This document shows positions 24,182-32,488 of a stretch of DNA of 64,000 bases, in pieces. Every line of letters starts with the position of its first letter. Position 1 is the first letter of the stretch. The DNA comes from JADKCL01 sp031424495 (GTDB lineage Bacteria; Bacteroidota; Bacteroidia; J057; JADKCL01): the NCBI GenBank assembly GCA_031424495.1, contig JANPHP010000343.1, forward strand, positions 15,617-79,616. The letters are read 5' to 3'. The position numbers and the translations under genes were made by a program. The notes beneath the pieces were generated by a model that saw nothing but the letters and a program-made list of their open reading frames with translations, did not search any database and was not told the origin of the DNA.

Positions 24182-24889
24182 ATGAAAAAGTTTTTCGCTA
24201 TTTCCTTGTTGCTGTTGCTTGGCTGCACCCTCGGTGCTCAGCAGCCCGCCCAAAAGCCTTTGCGTTTGGGCTTGGGGTTGATGGGCACTTCTTATGTAGG
24301 TGACCTCAACACGCAAGGCGGATCGTGGGAGCGGTTTTCAGCTGGTGCCAACTTGTCCCTGCAATTTGCCTCAGACCACCTGCTGTCGCCCCAACTCAAT
24401 GCTGGGTTTGGAAAATTTCTCGCCCAAGACCGCGACATTGCCGCCGTCGAAGGCGTGCAACCCAACACCTTTGTCCAAACGACCTTTTTCTGCGTGGATT
24501 TGCGGCTCAAGGCCCGCTTTTTACGCGAAAAAGCAGTGCATCCCTACCTGAGTGCCGGCATCGGCTTGGTAGGCTTTACCCCGCGTGATACAGATGGCTA
24601 TAACCTGATCGACAATTTTGCCTCCCGCAACGTCGGGGAAACTTTTGGCTCGATGACAGCGGGCTTTCCCTTGAGTACCGGCCTTGAGGTGCAGATGAGC
24701 AGCATACTTCATTTGGGTCTGGAGTACACCTATCGCCCAACGGCTAGCGACTACCTCGACAACATCGGGCAGCTCGGCCCGCGCAAAGGTAAAGACAAGC
24801 TGCAAGCACTGCTGCTCACGCTCTACATTACCTTTGACCCCGACGCAGCCCGCAGCAACAACGGATTGCGTGGACGGGACCGGAACTAA
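24182..24889 (+). CDS. Outer-membrane beta-barrel protein (OmpA/OprF-like barrel)
   Basis: 235 residues. Signal peptide MKKFFAISLLLLLGCTLGAQ (the Cys is within LGCTLGAQ; SPase I cleavage after AQ is more likely than lipidation). Barrel strands repeat Gly/aromatic patterns: LRLGLGLMGTSYVGDLN, FSAGANLSLQFAS, LSPQLNAGFGKFL, VHPYLSAGIGLVGF, LHLGLEYTYRPTASDYLDN. The YVGDL and TASDYLD motifs match the Bacteroidota DUF6089-type envelope barrels, which also end in a strand with TLYITF. It probably lies in the outer membrane; function unknown. It is followed by a MITE-like element. Confidence 0.85.
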   Translation: MKKFFAISLLLLLGCTLGAQQPAQKPLRLGLGLMGTSYVGDLNTQGGSWERFSAGANLSLQFASDHLLSPQLNAGFGKFLAQDRDIAAVEGVQPNTFVQTTFFCVDLRLKARFLREKAVHPYLSAGIGLVGFTPRDTDGYNLIDNFASRNVGETFGSMTAGFPLSTGLEVQMSSILHLGLEYTYRPTASDYLDNIGQLGPRKGKDKLQALLLTLYITFDPDAARSNNGLRGRDRN

Positions 24890-24898
24890 GGAATGAAA

Positions 24899-25056
24899 TT
24901 TCAATAAGTTCCAACATTATGCTTGTCTTTTTGGCCCCTGACTGCGTTGCAAATTGGGTCCGTCCCGGCGTCGGGACGAACCCAATTTGCGCCTTGCCAG
25001 CAGCGATGAGAAGCATCGCCAAAAAGCCGGCGCATAAAAATTGGAACTTATTGAAA
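24899..25056. mobile_element. 158-bp MITE-like element
   Basis: Perfect 16-bp terminal inverted repeats, TTTCAATAAGTTCCAA (24899-24914) and its complement (25041-25056), bracket a second inverted repeat of 19-bp arms at 24949-24967 and 24972-24990 (one mismatch, 4-nt loop GCGT). The flanking inner parts also pair imperfectly (CTTTTTGGC near both ends). There is no coding capacity. The structure fits a non-autonomous transposable or palindromic repeat. No clear target duplication was noted. Confidence 0.75.
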
Positions 25057-25071
25057 AACTATTCCTAGGCC

Positions 25072-25656
25072 TCAAGAACGCTGCGCAGCGCCATAAGCCT
25101 CAAGCACTTCACACATTTGGTTGTAAAAAGCCTCCCCAAACTTGCGGGTGAGCGGCGCTTTCAAAAACTTGTAAAGCGGCACTTTGAGGGAAACGCCGAG
25201 CTTGCAGGCAGGTGAGCAGATTTGCCAGCGCTCATAATTGATCGCCTGCATCTCCATCATGCGCATGTCTTTGAGCCGCACGGGATAGAGGTGGCAACTG
25301 ATTGGCTTTTGAAAGGGAATTTTGCCATCCTTCCAAGCCATCTCGATGCCACAGAGGGCTTTTTTGTCTTGAAAAACGACAAATGCACACTCCCGGCCAT
25401 TGAGCAGCGAGGTGCTGTGGCGACCGTCTCCATCCGTCACGTAAGGCCCGTTTTCTGCCAAAGTCTTTTGCGATGCCATGCTCAAATAGGGCATGACCAA
25501 TGGCAGCACCTCATCCATCGTGGACAGTTCGTCGGCATCGAGCGGGGCACCGACGTCGCCCTCGACGCAACAAGCGCCTTTGCAAGCCTCAAGGTCGCAA
25601 ACGAAATGTATGCGCAACAGGTCTTCGCTGACCAATTTGTCGTCGATAGCAATCAT
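25072..25656 (-). CDS. DUF3109 cysteine-rich protein
   Basis: 194 residues. DUF3109 hallmarks are the N-terminal FVCDLEACKGACCVEGDVGAP, a middle CAFVVFQDKKALCGIEMAW, PISCHLYPVRL and a late WQICSPACKLG. Eight or more conserved Cys suggest an Fe-S cluster or zinc site, as in the related YkgJ-type proteins. It is cytosolic, with unknown activity. It overlaps the upstream amidohydrolase gene by 4 nt and ends close to the MITE-like element. Confidence 0.9.
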   Translation of the reverse strand: MIAIDDKLVSEDLLRIHFVCDLEACKGACCVEGDVGAPLDADELSTMDEVLPLVMPYLSMASQKTLAENGPYVTDGDGRHSTSLLNGRECAFVVFQDKKALCGIEMAWKDGKIPFQKPISCHLYPVRLKDMRMMEMQAINYERWQICSPACKLGVSLKVPLYKFLKAPLTRKFGEAFYNQMCEVLEAYGAAQRS

Positions 25657-26810
25657 GATGTAATAAATTGAATGGAGGGTAATGGCGGCATCGTCCGCAA
25701 AAGGCCTTGAAATTCAGGTAGATGAATGCAAATAGGTCGGAGCCCCGGAGCGATCTCAAAGCGCGAGGCATCGATGCCCAGCGCGACGGCACCATTGCGG
25801 GTAGCCCAGCGCAGCAAGGTTGCTGTCGAAATTTCGCTTTTGGCTTCCAAGAGTTGGGCCTCGGCAAATATGCTGAGGCCTGTATTCCCGGCAAGGCTGT
25901 CAGTGCCTAGGCCGATGCGATCTGGGTAGGCCGCAAACATGGCCGCATCGGGCAGGCGATCGTGGATGTAGGCATTGGCGCGCGGACATAGCACAATGTA
26001 GGTGCGCGGCCATCCGTCCATGATGTGGGCGAGCTCCTCGGGGCGCAACTCGGTCGCGTGCACGAGCAAGACATTGCAATTTTGGGGAATGGCCTCCATG
26101 ACAAAATCCACGACACTATTATATGTGTGCGCTTGAAACACCGCACCGATGCCACGGATGAAGTCCATCAAAGGGCCTTCCAATTCCTCAAACAATTGCC
26201 GCTCCTCCTGGGACTCGAGCAAGTGTATGCTCTGCGGCCAAGCGCGCCGCTGTGCATATTGCAACAGCTTGTCGCGCAGGGCGACCGACATGCTGTAAGG
26301 GGCATGTGGCGTGATCGAACTCTGCTTGCCAAAGTCCCGCAGCAGATCCAAGCCTTTGATGAAGATCTCCTCAGCCATGCTGGGATTCAGCCCAAATAGC
26401 TCAATGAAATTGTGAAATTGAAACTCTGGATGGGCTTGTTTGATCGGCAGACTGCTCAAGCCATTGCAGATGTCGCCGATGGCTGCAATGCCGCCTTGGC
26501 GCATTTCGAGGAGTGCGGCCTCCATGGCGGCAGCTCGTTCTTGATCGCTAAACCCGTCTCGGATTGGTTGTAGGGCACGCACAAAACCGGCCATGCCTGT
26601 GTGCTGCGGTATCAAGCCCTTCAAATGTGAAAGCTCAAGGTGACAGTGTGCATTGACAAAAGCCGGTGTGAGTAGGCCCTGCAAATGTGTGGCCCCAGGA
26701 GCAAAGCCGGGAGTGATGGACATGACCACTCCATCTTCGTCCAGACTTACGGTCTGGTCCTGCAGCAATTCGATTCCCGTAAACAACCAATCACAAGCAA
26801 AAGCACGCAT
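25653..26810 (-). CDS. Amidohydrolase-superfamily deaminase
   Basis: 385 residues, metal-dependent TIM barrel with the flanking beta sandwich. Metal and catalytic marks: NAHCHLELSH (H-x-H), IHLLESQEE (His), LLVHATELRP (His-x-x-Glu) and LGTDSLAGN (Asp). This is the TrzN/guanine-deaminase/aminodeoxyfutalosine-deaminase branch. A Bacteroidota menaquinone role is possible, but no other futalosine gene is seen here, so I leave it unnamed. A minus-strand TAACTTTG box lies 4 nt ahead of the ATG. Coupled with DUF3109 by a 4-nt overlap. Confidence 0.88.
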   Translation of the reverse strand: MRAFACDWLFTGIELLQDQTVSLDEDGVVMSITPGFAPGATHLQGLLTPAFVNAHCHLELSHLKGLIPQHTGMAGFVRALQPIRDGFSDQERAAAMEAALLEMRQGGIAAIGDICNGLSSLPIKQAHPEFQFHNFIELFGLNPSMAEEIFIKGLDLLRDFGKQSSITPHAPYSMSVALRDKLLQYAQRRAWPQSIHLLESQEERQLFEELEGPLMDFIRGIGAVFQAHTYNSVVDFVMEAIPQNCNVLLVHATELRPEELAHIMDGWPRTYIVLCPRANAYIHDRLPDAAMFAAYPDRIGLGTDSLAGNTGLSIFAEAQLLEAKSEISTATLLRWATRNGAVALGIDASRFEIAPGLRPICIHLPEFQGLLRTMPPLPSIQFITS

Positions 26811-26814
26811 CCCA

Positions 26815-26822
26815 CAAAGTTA
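26815..26822 (-). promoter_or_regulatory. -7 box TAACTTTG, start codon 4 nt downstream
   Basis: On the minus strand TAACTTTG, then TGGG, then the ATG of the amidohydrolase gene at 26810. Exact -7 consensus with 4-nt spacing, as for several other genes in this window. Confidence 0.55.
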
Positions 26823-26941
26823 GGGCAGGATTTTTAGGATTACATGATTTTTGCTGGAAGAAGATTTTGGGGATGCGGTCTGGATTTGATCCAATTGAAA
26901 TCAGCTTTGGTTTGCAGGTTGTTGTTTCAATGCATTGCAAC

Positions 26942-26967
26942 AAAAAACCCGCCGTGAGGCGGGTTTT
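26942..26967 (-). terminator. Intrinsic terminator
   Basis: On the minus strand a perfect 10-bp stem (AAAACCCGCC/GGCGGGTTTT, loop TCAC) is followed by a run of T. It lies 16 nt after the stop of the acidic-tail protein gene, a textbook rho-independent terminator. Confidence 0.9.
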
Positions 26968-26983
26968 CGATATCTATAGCCGA

Positions 26984-27832
26984 TCATTGACCGTCGTCTT
27001 CATCGTCCAAATCATCGAGATCGAGATCATCATCAAGGTCGTCGGTGCCATCGAGCAAGTCTGAGTCATCGTCGGCAGGGTCATCGAGATTGATATCATC
27101 CCAGTTTTCGTCATCGTTGAGCAAATCGTCGAGATCACCGTCATCTTCCAGCAGATCGCCAAGATCGGAATCGATCAAGTCGTCATTTGCTTTGGTAGAA
27201 GTTGTAGCAGACTCGCCGCGCATCGCCATCGGCTGTGACACCGGCTTTGGATTTGCAACTGCGGGCGCTGGCTTGGCTGCTGCAACGGGTGCTGGCTTGG
27301 CGGCTGCAACGACTGGGGTCGGTTTTGCAGGCGTAGCCACACTTGCCGTGAGCTGACCAGAAGCCGGCGGCGTCGCAGCCATGCTGGTTTTGCCGATTGG
27401 CTTGCCTTCCAAGCTGAAACGCATGCGATCGGTGGAAGCTGCATTGGCCACCTCGACCTCATAAAATTTTTGATTGGTGCGATCCACGACCTTGAACGCG
27501 CGCTGCACCTTACCCGCAGGGTAGGCCGCAGTGATCGACGAGTTCACACTTGCAGGGAAAGCCGACATTGCAGACACAATTTTCTTTTGCTGGAGCTGGC
27601 CGGCTTGGTCATAACAATAGACCATTTTTTGACCTTCCTTCAGCCAACTGGCTTCCCAAGAGTTGTTGGGGCCGAGGCTCCATGTTGCATTCGCGCCACC
27701 ACTGGAGGCTTGGAATGCCTTCATCGCATTGGGGTTCACGGTCTGTGCCGAGACACTGCCCAAAACCACAAACAGAAACAACGCAGCACTAAGGATAGAT
27801 TTTCCCAAACGTTCGCGCATCTTATATTTCAT
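26984..27832 (-). CDS. Secreted protein with Asp-rich acidic tail
   Basis: About 282 residues from MKYKMRERL; a Met four codons later is also possible. Signal peptide SILSAALFLFVVLGSVSAQ. A PepSY/putative beta-lactamase-inhibitor-like domain of about 100 residues follows (NATWSLGPNNSWEASWLKEG, then YPAGKVQRAFKVVDRTNQKFYEVEVA). Next is a Lys/Pro/Ala-rich linker with near-repeats of AKPAPVAAAKPAPAV, and finally a tail of about 65 residues made mostly of Asp, Leu and Asn (DDLDDDLDLDDLDDEDDGQ). The tail pattern D-D-L-D/N repeats and could bind calcium or another cation. A terminator follows the stop. Confidence 0.85.
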   Translation of the reverse strand: MKYKMRERLGKSILSAALFLFVVLGSVSAQTVNPNAMKAFQASSGGANATWSLGPNNSWEASWLKEGQKMVYCYDQAGQLQQKKIVSAMSAFPASVNSSITAAYPAGKVQRAFKVVDRTNQKFYEVEVANAASTDRMRFSLEGKPIGKTSMAATPPASGQLTASVATPAKPTPVVAAAKPAPVAAAKPAPAVANPKPVSQPMAMRGESATTSTKANDDLIDSDLGDLLEDDGDLDDLLNDDENWDDINLDDPADDDSDLLDGTDDLDDDLDLDDLDDEDDGQ

Positions 27833-27971
27833 CTTTCGTGAAGTAGGGAGCGCATAGTTGTACTCCCGAACATAAAAATACGAGTTTTTCTGATGTAAGA
27901 AAGAAATCCACAAAAAGTTTACACATCCTGAGGAAAATTTTCTCGCTTCTGTATTTGCTTGTCTGAAATGG

Positions 27972-28910
27972 TTGAAATTCGGAGGAATGAATTTTGGAAA
28001 ACTGCATGTACTCACGCAGGTCGATTTCTCCCTGCCTCCAGACCATGAGCGAACGACGCGCGTGCTTGCTCGCGCCTTGCAATCGCCTCATTCACAGCGC
28101 AAAATTTACCTTGGCGCAACAGGTTGGAGCAACAAAGAGTGGGTTGGGTCGATGTATCCGCCCAAGGCCAAGCCGCCCGAATACCTCTCGCACTACAGCC
28201 GCATTTTCAATACCATCGAATTCAACACGACCCATTACCGCATTCCCGACCAGGATCTTGTACAGCGCTGGCATGACGAGGCCGCGCCGGGATTTGCATT
28301 TTGCCCCAAGGTGCCTCAACAAATCAGTCACCGTGCACGGTTGCGGGCTGAGGAACCCACCCTGCGATTTGCGGAAGTGATGGGGGGGCTCGGCGACAAG
28401 CTTGGCCCTTGCTTCATTCAACTTCCAGATCACCATGGCACACAAGGGCTTTCGCTGATCCAAGACTATTTGCAGGTATGGCCGCAGGAGGTGCCCCTGC
28501 ACTGGGAATTGCGCAATCCAGATTGGTTCTCGGCGGATGGCGGGCCCGCAAGAGAAGGCTTTGATGCAATGGAGGCAGCGGGACACGGCACCGTGATCAC
28601 CGACGTCGCAGGTCGCCGCGACGTCTTGCACATGCAGCTAACCACGCCGGTCTTGATGTTGCGCTTTGTAGGGAATGGATTGCATCCCACAGATTACCAA
28701 CGCAGCGACGACTGGATCGCGCGCATCGCCGATTGGTGGCGGCGCGGTCTGCAAGCAGCCTATATCTTCATTCATCAACCCGACATGATGCAGGTTCCCG
28801 CCTTCACCGGCTACTGGGCGCGTGGGTTGAATGCTGCAATTGGCTTACACCTCAACGATCCGCAGCCGATACTGCCGCCCACAATGGGCGTGCAAGGCAC
28901 ATTGTTTTAA
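27972..28910 (+). CDS. DUF72 (YecE-like) TIM-barrel protein
   Basis: 312 residues. DUF72 marks in order: IYLGATGWSNKEWVGSMYPP, YSRIFNTIEFNTTHYRIPD, FCPKVPQQISH, LGPCFIQLPDH, LHWELRNPDWF and MLRFVGNG. It is a TIM barrel of unknown activity, sometimes linked to nucleic-acid or metal processing. The first 40 residues are not part of the conserved core, so the true start may be the second Met (codon 6). It is divergent from the acidic-tail gene and followed after 20 nt by a flavoprotein gene. Confidence 0.9.
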   Translation: MKFGGMNFGKLHVLTQVDFSLPPDHERTTRVLARALQSPHSQRKIYLGATGWSNKEWVGSMYPPKAKPPEYLSHYSRIFNTIEFNTTHYRIPDQDLVQRWHDEAAPGFAFCPKVPQQISHRARLRAEEPTLRFAEVMGGLGDKLGPCFIQLPDHHGTQGLSLIQDYLQVWPQEVPLHWELRNPDWFSADGGPAREGFDAMEAAGHGTVITDVAGRRDVLHMQLTTPVLMLRFVGNGLHPTDYQRSDDWIARIADWWRRGLQAAYIFIHQPDMMQVPAFTGYWARGLNAAIGLHLNDPQPILPPTMGVQGTLF

Positions 28911-28930
28911 CGATCCCAATCATCCCCTAC

Positions 28931-29620
28931 ATGGAAAATCAACCTTTGGATTCGATACGCAGTGAAATGAGCGCCGTGCGGCGCCTCAGTGACCGCGGGC
29001 ACTATGACCGCGCGACCATCGATGCCATCCTCGATGCGCAAATGATGTGTCAGATAGGTTTTGTGTGGCAAGGCCGGCCGCAGGTGATCCCGACACTCTA
29101 TGGCCGCGATGGCAATCGCGTCTTGTTTCATGGCTCGGCATTGAGTCGCATGTTGCAGGCTGCGGAGGAGGGACCCGAGATTTGCTTCAGCGTCACCATC
29201 CTTGATGCATTGGTGCTGGCACGATCCGGATTCAACCACAGCGCTAATTATAGGAGTGTGGTTTTGTATGGAAAGCCCTACCGCATCGAGGGCGATTCGG
29301 CAAAAACTGCTGCTTTGCGCTTGATCTCAGAGCATTTTTTGCCAGGGCGTTGGGATGAATGCCGCGGCCCCAATGCCAATGAACTCAAAGCCACGACGGT
29401 GCTCGCGCTGGACATCTCGGAGGGAGCCGCAAAGGTGAGGGATTACGGCGTGAAGGACGATCCCAGAGACATGGATTCCGATTATTGGGCAGGGCTGTTG
29501 CCGCTGAGCATGGTCGCGGGTGAAGCGCAGCCTTCGCCCGATTTGAAACAGGGCTTGCAGGTGCCTGACAGTGTGAAGAATGCAGAAAACCGACCGTTTT
29601 TCGGCCAAAAACCTCAATAA
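28931..29620 (+). CDS. Pyridoxamine 5-phosphate oxidase-like FMN protein
   Basis: 229 residues from MENQPLDSIR. Split-barrel FMN-binding protein of the Pyridox_ox_2/NimA-like type. Visible marks are RRLSDRGHYDRATIDAILD, then IGFVWQGRPQVIPTLYGRDG and VLFHGSALSRML, followed by SVTILDALVLARSGFNHSAN with YRSVVLYG. It probably reduces a small molecule using FMN or F420-like chemistry; substrate unknown. It is coupled to the DUF72 gene on the same strand and ends 7 nt inside the convergent outer-membrane gene. Confidence 0.85.
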   Translation: MENQPLDSIRSEMSAVRRLSDRGHYDRATIDAILDAQMMCQIGFVWQGRPQVIPTLYGRDGNRVLFHGSALSRMLQAAEEGPEICFSVTILDALVLARSGFNHSANYRSVVLYGKPYRIEGDSAKTAALRLISEHFLPGRWDECRGPNANELKATTVLALDISEGAAKVRDYGVKDDPRDMDSDYWAGLLPLSMVAGEAQPSPDLKQGLQVPDSVKNAENRPFFGQKPQ

Positions 29621-30315
29621 TTTTTCTTGAACCGCGTTCTTGTCTTGCCTTTGTGGTAACCATACCGGTCATGAAAGAGCTCCCAACGAAAGGCCGCCAT
29701 CGGTTGGATCGTGATGCTGCGGATGGGCAACCAAGTAAATCCAAGCCCCGAAAAATAATCGCGCTCACCCAGTGGCGGCGCACTGCTCCAAAATGGATAA
29801 CCGACTTGCAATCCAAAATCAACCAGAAAACGCTGATAGATCGTCTTGCGCCGCAAAGGATTCCAAGTATAGCCAAAATTGATGGCGCCGCTCATCACGT
29901 TGATTTGCTGCGCAAATACAACCGGCGGTTCCGTTGCGGCGGTGCAAGAATTGATGCGTGCGCTTTCATTTTGGCGGCTGTAAATCAGGTCTGCGCCCCA
30001 AAAAATATGATTGGCGTGGTGATCGGTCGTGAAGCCGTTGCGCAAGCCGAGGCGAATGTGCCAACCGCCATTTTTGAACTGTCGCAGGCACTCTGCCTCG
30101 CGGCGTGCAAAATACATGGGGCCATGCATTGTATAGCCGCCTCCAAGCGAGACGGCGATCCAATCCTCATTTTTGGGATAATACAGCGCACCGATCTCCA
30201 ATGTTCGACCAAGCAGACCACCCACATTGGGGCCGACAAATAGCTGCGCAGAAGCCATATCGCGGCAAGCGATCAGCAATCCCAGCACCAATAGGGTAAT
30301 TTTGAGCAAACGCAT
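29614..30315 (-). CDS. Outer-membrane beta-barrel-like protein
   Basis: 233 residues from MRLLKITLLV. Signal peptide LLVLGLLIACRDMASAQ (the Cys lies before the cleavage site, so SPase I is assumed). Gly/aromatic strands follow: FVGPNVGGLLGRTLEIGALYY, split as FVGPNVGG and LEIGALYY, then WIAVSLGGGYTMHGPM, WHIRLGLRNGF, INFGYTWNPL and LVDFGLQVGYPFW. There is an unusually basic C-terminus (RYGYHKGKTRTRFKKNY), as in another barrel of this window. Function unknown. The tails overlap the convergent flavoprotein gene by 7 nt. Confidence 0.75.
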   Translation of the reverse strand: MRLLKITLLVLGLLIACRDMASAQLFVGPNVGGLLGRTLEIGALYYPKNEDWIAVSLGGGYTMHGPMYFARREAECLRQFKNGGWHIRLGLRNGFTTDHHANHIFWGADLIYSRQNESARINSCTAATEPPVVFAQQINVMSGAINFGYTWNPLRRKTIYQRFLVDFGLQVGYPFWSSAPPLGERDYFSGLGFTWLPIRSITIQPMAAFRWELFHDRYGYHKGKTRTRFKKNY

Positions 30316-30379
30316 CCTAGGGGTAAAGGTAGGGAATTTGGAAATGGCTTGGTAGCGGGCGACTGATTGCAAACTGCTT

Positions 30380-31465
30380 TTATGCAGTCGTCGCCATGCC
30401 GTCGGCATGGGCTGCGGCGGCAAAGTCATCAATCGCACGGTGCATCACGAAAAACCAAAGTGGGGGCAAGGTCGCCAGCACCAGCATGCCGGGGTAGCCC
30501 GTCGGCATCTGCGGACTGCCATGCATGTGGCGCAAGTTTTGGTATTTGCGGGCGGCGCGGTAGTGGTGGTCGCTGTGGCGGCTCAACTCAAACAGCAGCA
30601 ATCGGCCGATGAGGTGGTCAGAATTCCAAGAGTGTTGATGCGTCACGGCCTCGTACACGCCCGTGGGAGAGCATTTGCGTTGCAGGCCGTAGTGCTCGAT
30701 ATAATTCACCGCCTCCAACAACAAAAAACCTGCCGTGGCGGCAGCCACAAAACCGATGAGCGCAAATCCGCCAAAAACAAAACCGATGAGCGCCAGGAAA
30801 CCGATCTGTATCAATTGAAACACGAGCATCTCGTTGCGCAGGGTAAATGGCGACTTGCCCAATTTGCGCAGGCGCTTATTCTCCAAATCCCAAGCGCCCC
30901 AATAAGAACCCCAAACCGATCTGAAGACGAAGGTGTACAACATCTCGCCCCTGCGGGAACTCGCCGGATCCTCGGGCGTCGAGACATTTTTGTGATGCCC
31001 GCGATTGTGCTCGATGAAAAAATGCATGTACAGCGAGGATAGCAGCAAGATTTTGGCCATCCATTGCTCGTACCAAGTATTGCGGTGGCCGAGTTCGTGG
31101 GCGACATTGATGCCCATGACCCCGCAACCGATACCAGTGGACCAAGTCTTGCCCACAATTTCGGCGGTGGTGAGGCTCTCATCGGTGAGTTTCCAGCAAA
31201 GGAGCGTGATCAAGCCCAATTGCACCGGCACGATGAGGTAGAGCTGAATGTCATAAGCGCGATCGGCTTTGACCATTTCTTGCTCGGCATCGCTCAGATT
31301 ATTGGGGTCTGCGGGCAGCGTGAGCTCCAGCAGCGGCACCAATACAAAGGCATAGATCGCCAATGAATAGCTCCAAATTCCAGCTCCCAGCAAGGAAAGC
31401 AAGCCAGCGCCGACGCCGGTCCAGATGAAAAGATATTTGAGCGCACGCATTCTAGACATGGCCAT
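30380..31465 (-). CDS. alkB: Alkane 1-monooxygenase-like membrane hydroxylase
   Basis: 361 residues from MAMSRMRALK; earlier and later Met codons are possible. Integral membrane non-heme diiron hydroxylase. Six hydrophobic helices and the His clusters VAHELGHRNT, FIEHNRGHHKNVSTPEDPAS (in two pieces), NYIEHYGLQRK and FELSRHSDHHYRAARKYQ are all present, including the NYxEHYGL-type motif of AlkB. It would oxidise terminal C-H bonds of alkanes or a related lipid, with rubredoxin as electron donor. No rubredoxin gene is adjacent. It is divergent from a T9SS operon and lies 64 nt upstream of an OMP gene on the same strand. Confidence 0.93.
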   Translation of the reverse strand: MAMSRMRALKYLFIWTGVGAGLLSLLGAGIWSYSLAIYAFVLVPLLELTLPADPNNLSDAEQEMVKADRAYDIQLYLIVPVQLGLITLLCWKLTDESLTTAEIVGKTWSTGIGCGVMGINVAHELGHRNTWYEQWMAKILLLSSLYMHFFIEHNRGHHKNVSTPEDPASSRRGEMLYTFVFRSVWGSYWGAWDLENKRLRKLGKSPFTLRNEMLVFQLIQIGFLALIGFVFGGFALIGFVAAATAGFLLLEAVNYIEHYGLQRKCSPTGVYEAVTHQHSWNSDHLIGRLLLFELSRHSDHHYRAARKYQNLRHMHGSPQMPTGYPGMLVLATLPPLWFFVMHRAIDDFAAAAHADGMATTA

Positions 31466-31567
31466 GTCACGAGGGCAATTATTTCCCTTAGACAATGATA
31501 GTGATTATTTTTGAACGATATGTCTGTTAAGTAGTTACCCTTTCTACGAAATGCCTAATTTTTCCGA

Positions 31568-32488
31568 ATGAAGGACAGAACCAATTTCTACCGATTTCTG
31601 GTCATTCTGGCCACATTCTGCGGCTGGAAGAGCACCCACGCGCAAATGCAGATCCCCAATGGCGGATTTGAAAACTGGACCACGCCGTCTGGCGCGCAGT
31701 ACCAGGAGCCGACCGGCGGATGGTGGACGACGCTCAACGCTTTGCGTTCGCTCAGCGCGCCTGTCACCGTTGAAAAGTCGACAGACGCCCATAGCGGCAG
31801 TTTTTCGGCCAAGCTCACCACCGTAAGCTGGGGCACGGTTTTGCTGCCGGGATTGCTGGTTTCTGGTGAATTTGACATTCAAAATCCCAATTTTTTGGTG
31901 CAAGGGCAGCCTTGGATAGACTTGCCGCTTGCTTTTCAAGGTTGGTACAAATACACATCGGTGAACAATGACAGTGCAGGGATCGCCGCGCTGCTCACAC
32001 GTTGGAATGTAGGAGCCGGCCGCCGTGACACCTTGGCGGCCGCCGCCGTGGTGATCACTGCCTCGCAAGCGGCATGGACGGCCTTTGACCTTCCTTTTTA
32101 TTATGTGCAGGGAGGGGCGCCCGACAGTATTTTGGTGGCGCTCGTGTCGAGCGGCGAAGGCCAAAATTTTGTCGGGCAGACGGGTAGCACCCTCTGGATC
32201 GATGATTTGGCATTTGAATATGCGACAGCTGCGCCCTCGCCTGTGGGCGCCCAAGATCGGCCGCTTGTACACATGCAAGCAGGTGCGCTCGTGATCGAGC
32301 TGCCTGCGCAGTCGGGGGCGGCCGATTGCCGCATCATGGATTTGCAGGGCCGCGTCTTGGCGCAGCATCCATTGCGGAGCGGTGCGCGCAGCATCCCCAT
32401 GGACCTAGCCGATGGCATCTATGTCGTCGAGATCTCCACCGTCGCGGGCGTCACATTCCGAGAAAAACTCATTTATTTTCAGCCATGA
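31568..32488 (+). CDS. Secreted PCMD-like beta-sandwich T9SS cargo
   Basis: 306 residues. Signal peptide MKDRTNFYRFLVILATFCGW then KSTHAQ. The mature N-terminus, IPNGGFENWTTPSGAQYQEP, then W-W-x-T and the Lys-Leu strand SFSAKLTTVSWGTVL, matches the putative carbohydrate-metabolism (PCMD) beta-sandwich family. The region ends STLWIDDLAFEY. The last 75 residues are a T9SS type A sorting domain (CRIMDLQGRVLAQHP ... LADGIYVVEIST). It probably sits on the surface and binds a carbohydrate. The next gene overlaps its stop by 4 nt. Confidence 0.85.
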   Translation: MKDRTNFYRFLVILATFCGWKSTHAQMQIPNGGFENWTTPSGAQYQEPTGGWWTTLNALRSLSAPVTVEKSTDAHSGSFSAKLTTVSWGTVLLPGLLVSGEFDIQNPNFLVQGQPWIDLPLAFQGWYKYTSVNNDSAGIAALLTRWNVGAGRRDTLAAAAVVITASQAAWTAFDLPFYYVQGGAPDSILVALVSSGEGQNFVGQTGSTLWIDDLAFEYATAAPSPVGAQDRPLVHMQAGALVIELPAQSGAADCRIMDLQGRVLAQHPLRSGARSIPMDLADGIYVVEISTVAGVTFREKLIYFQP

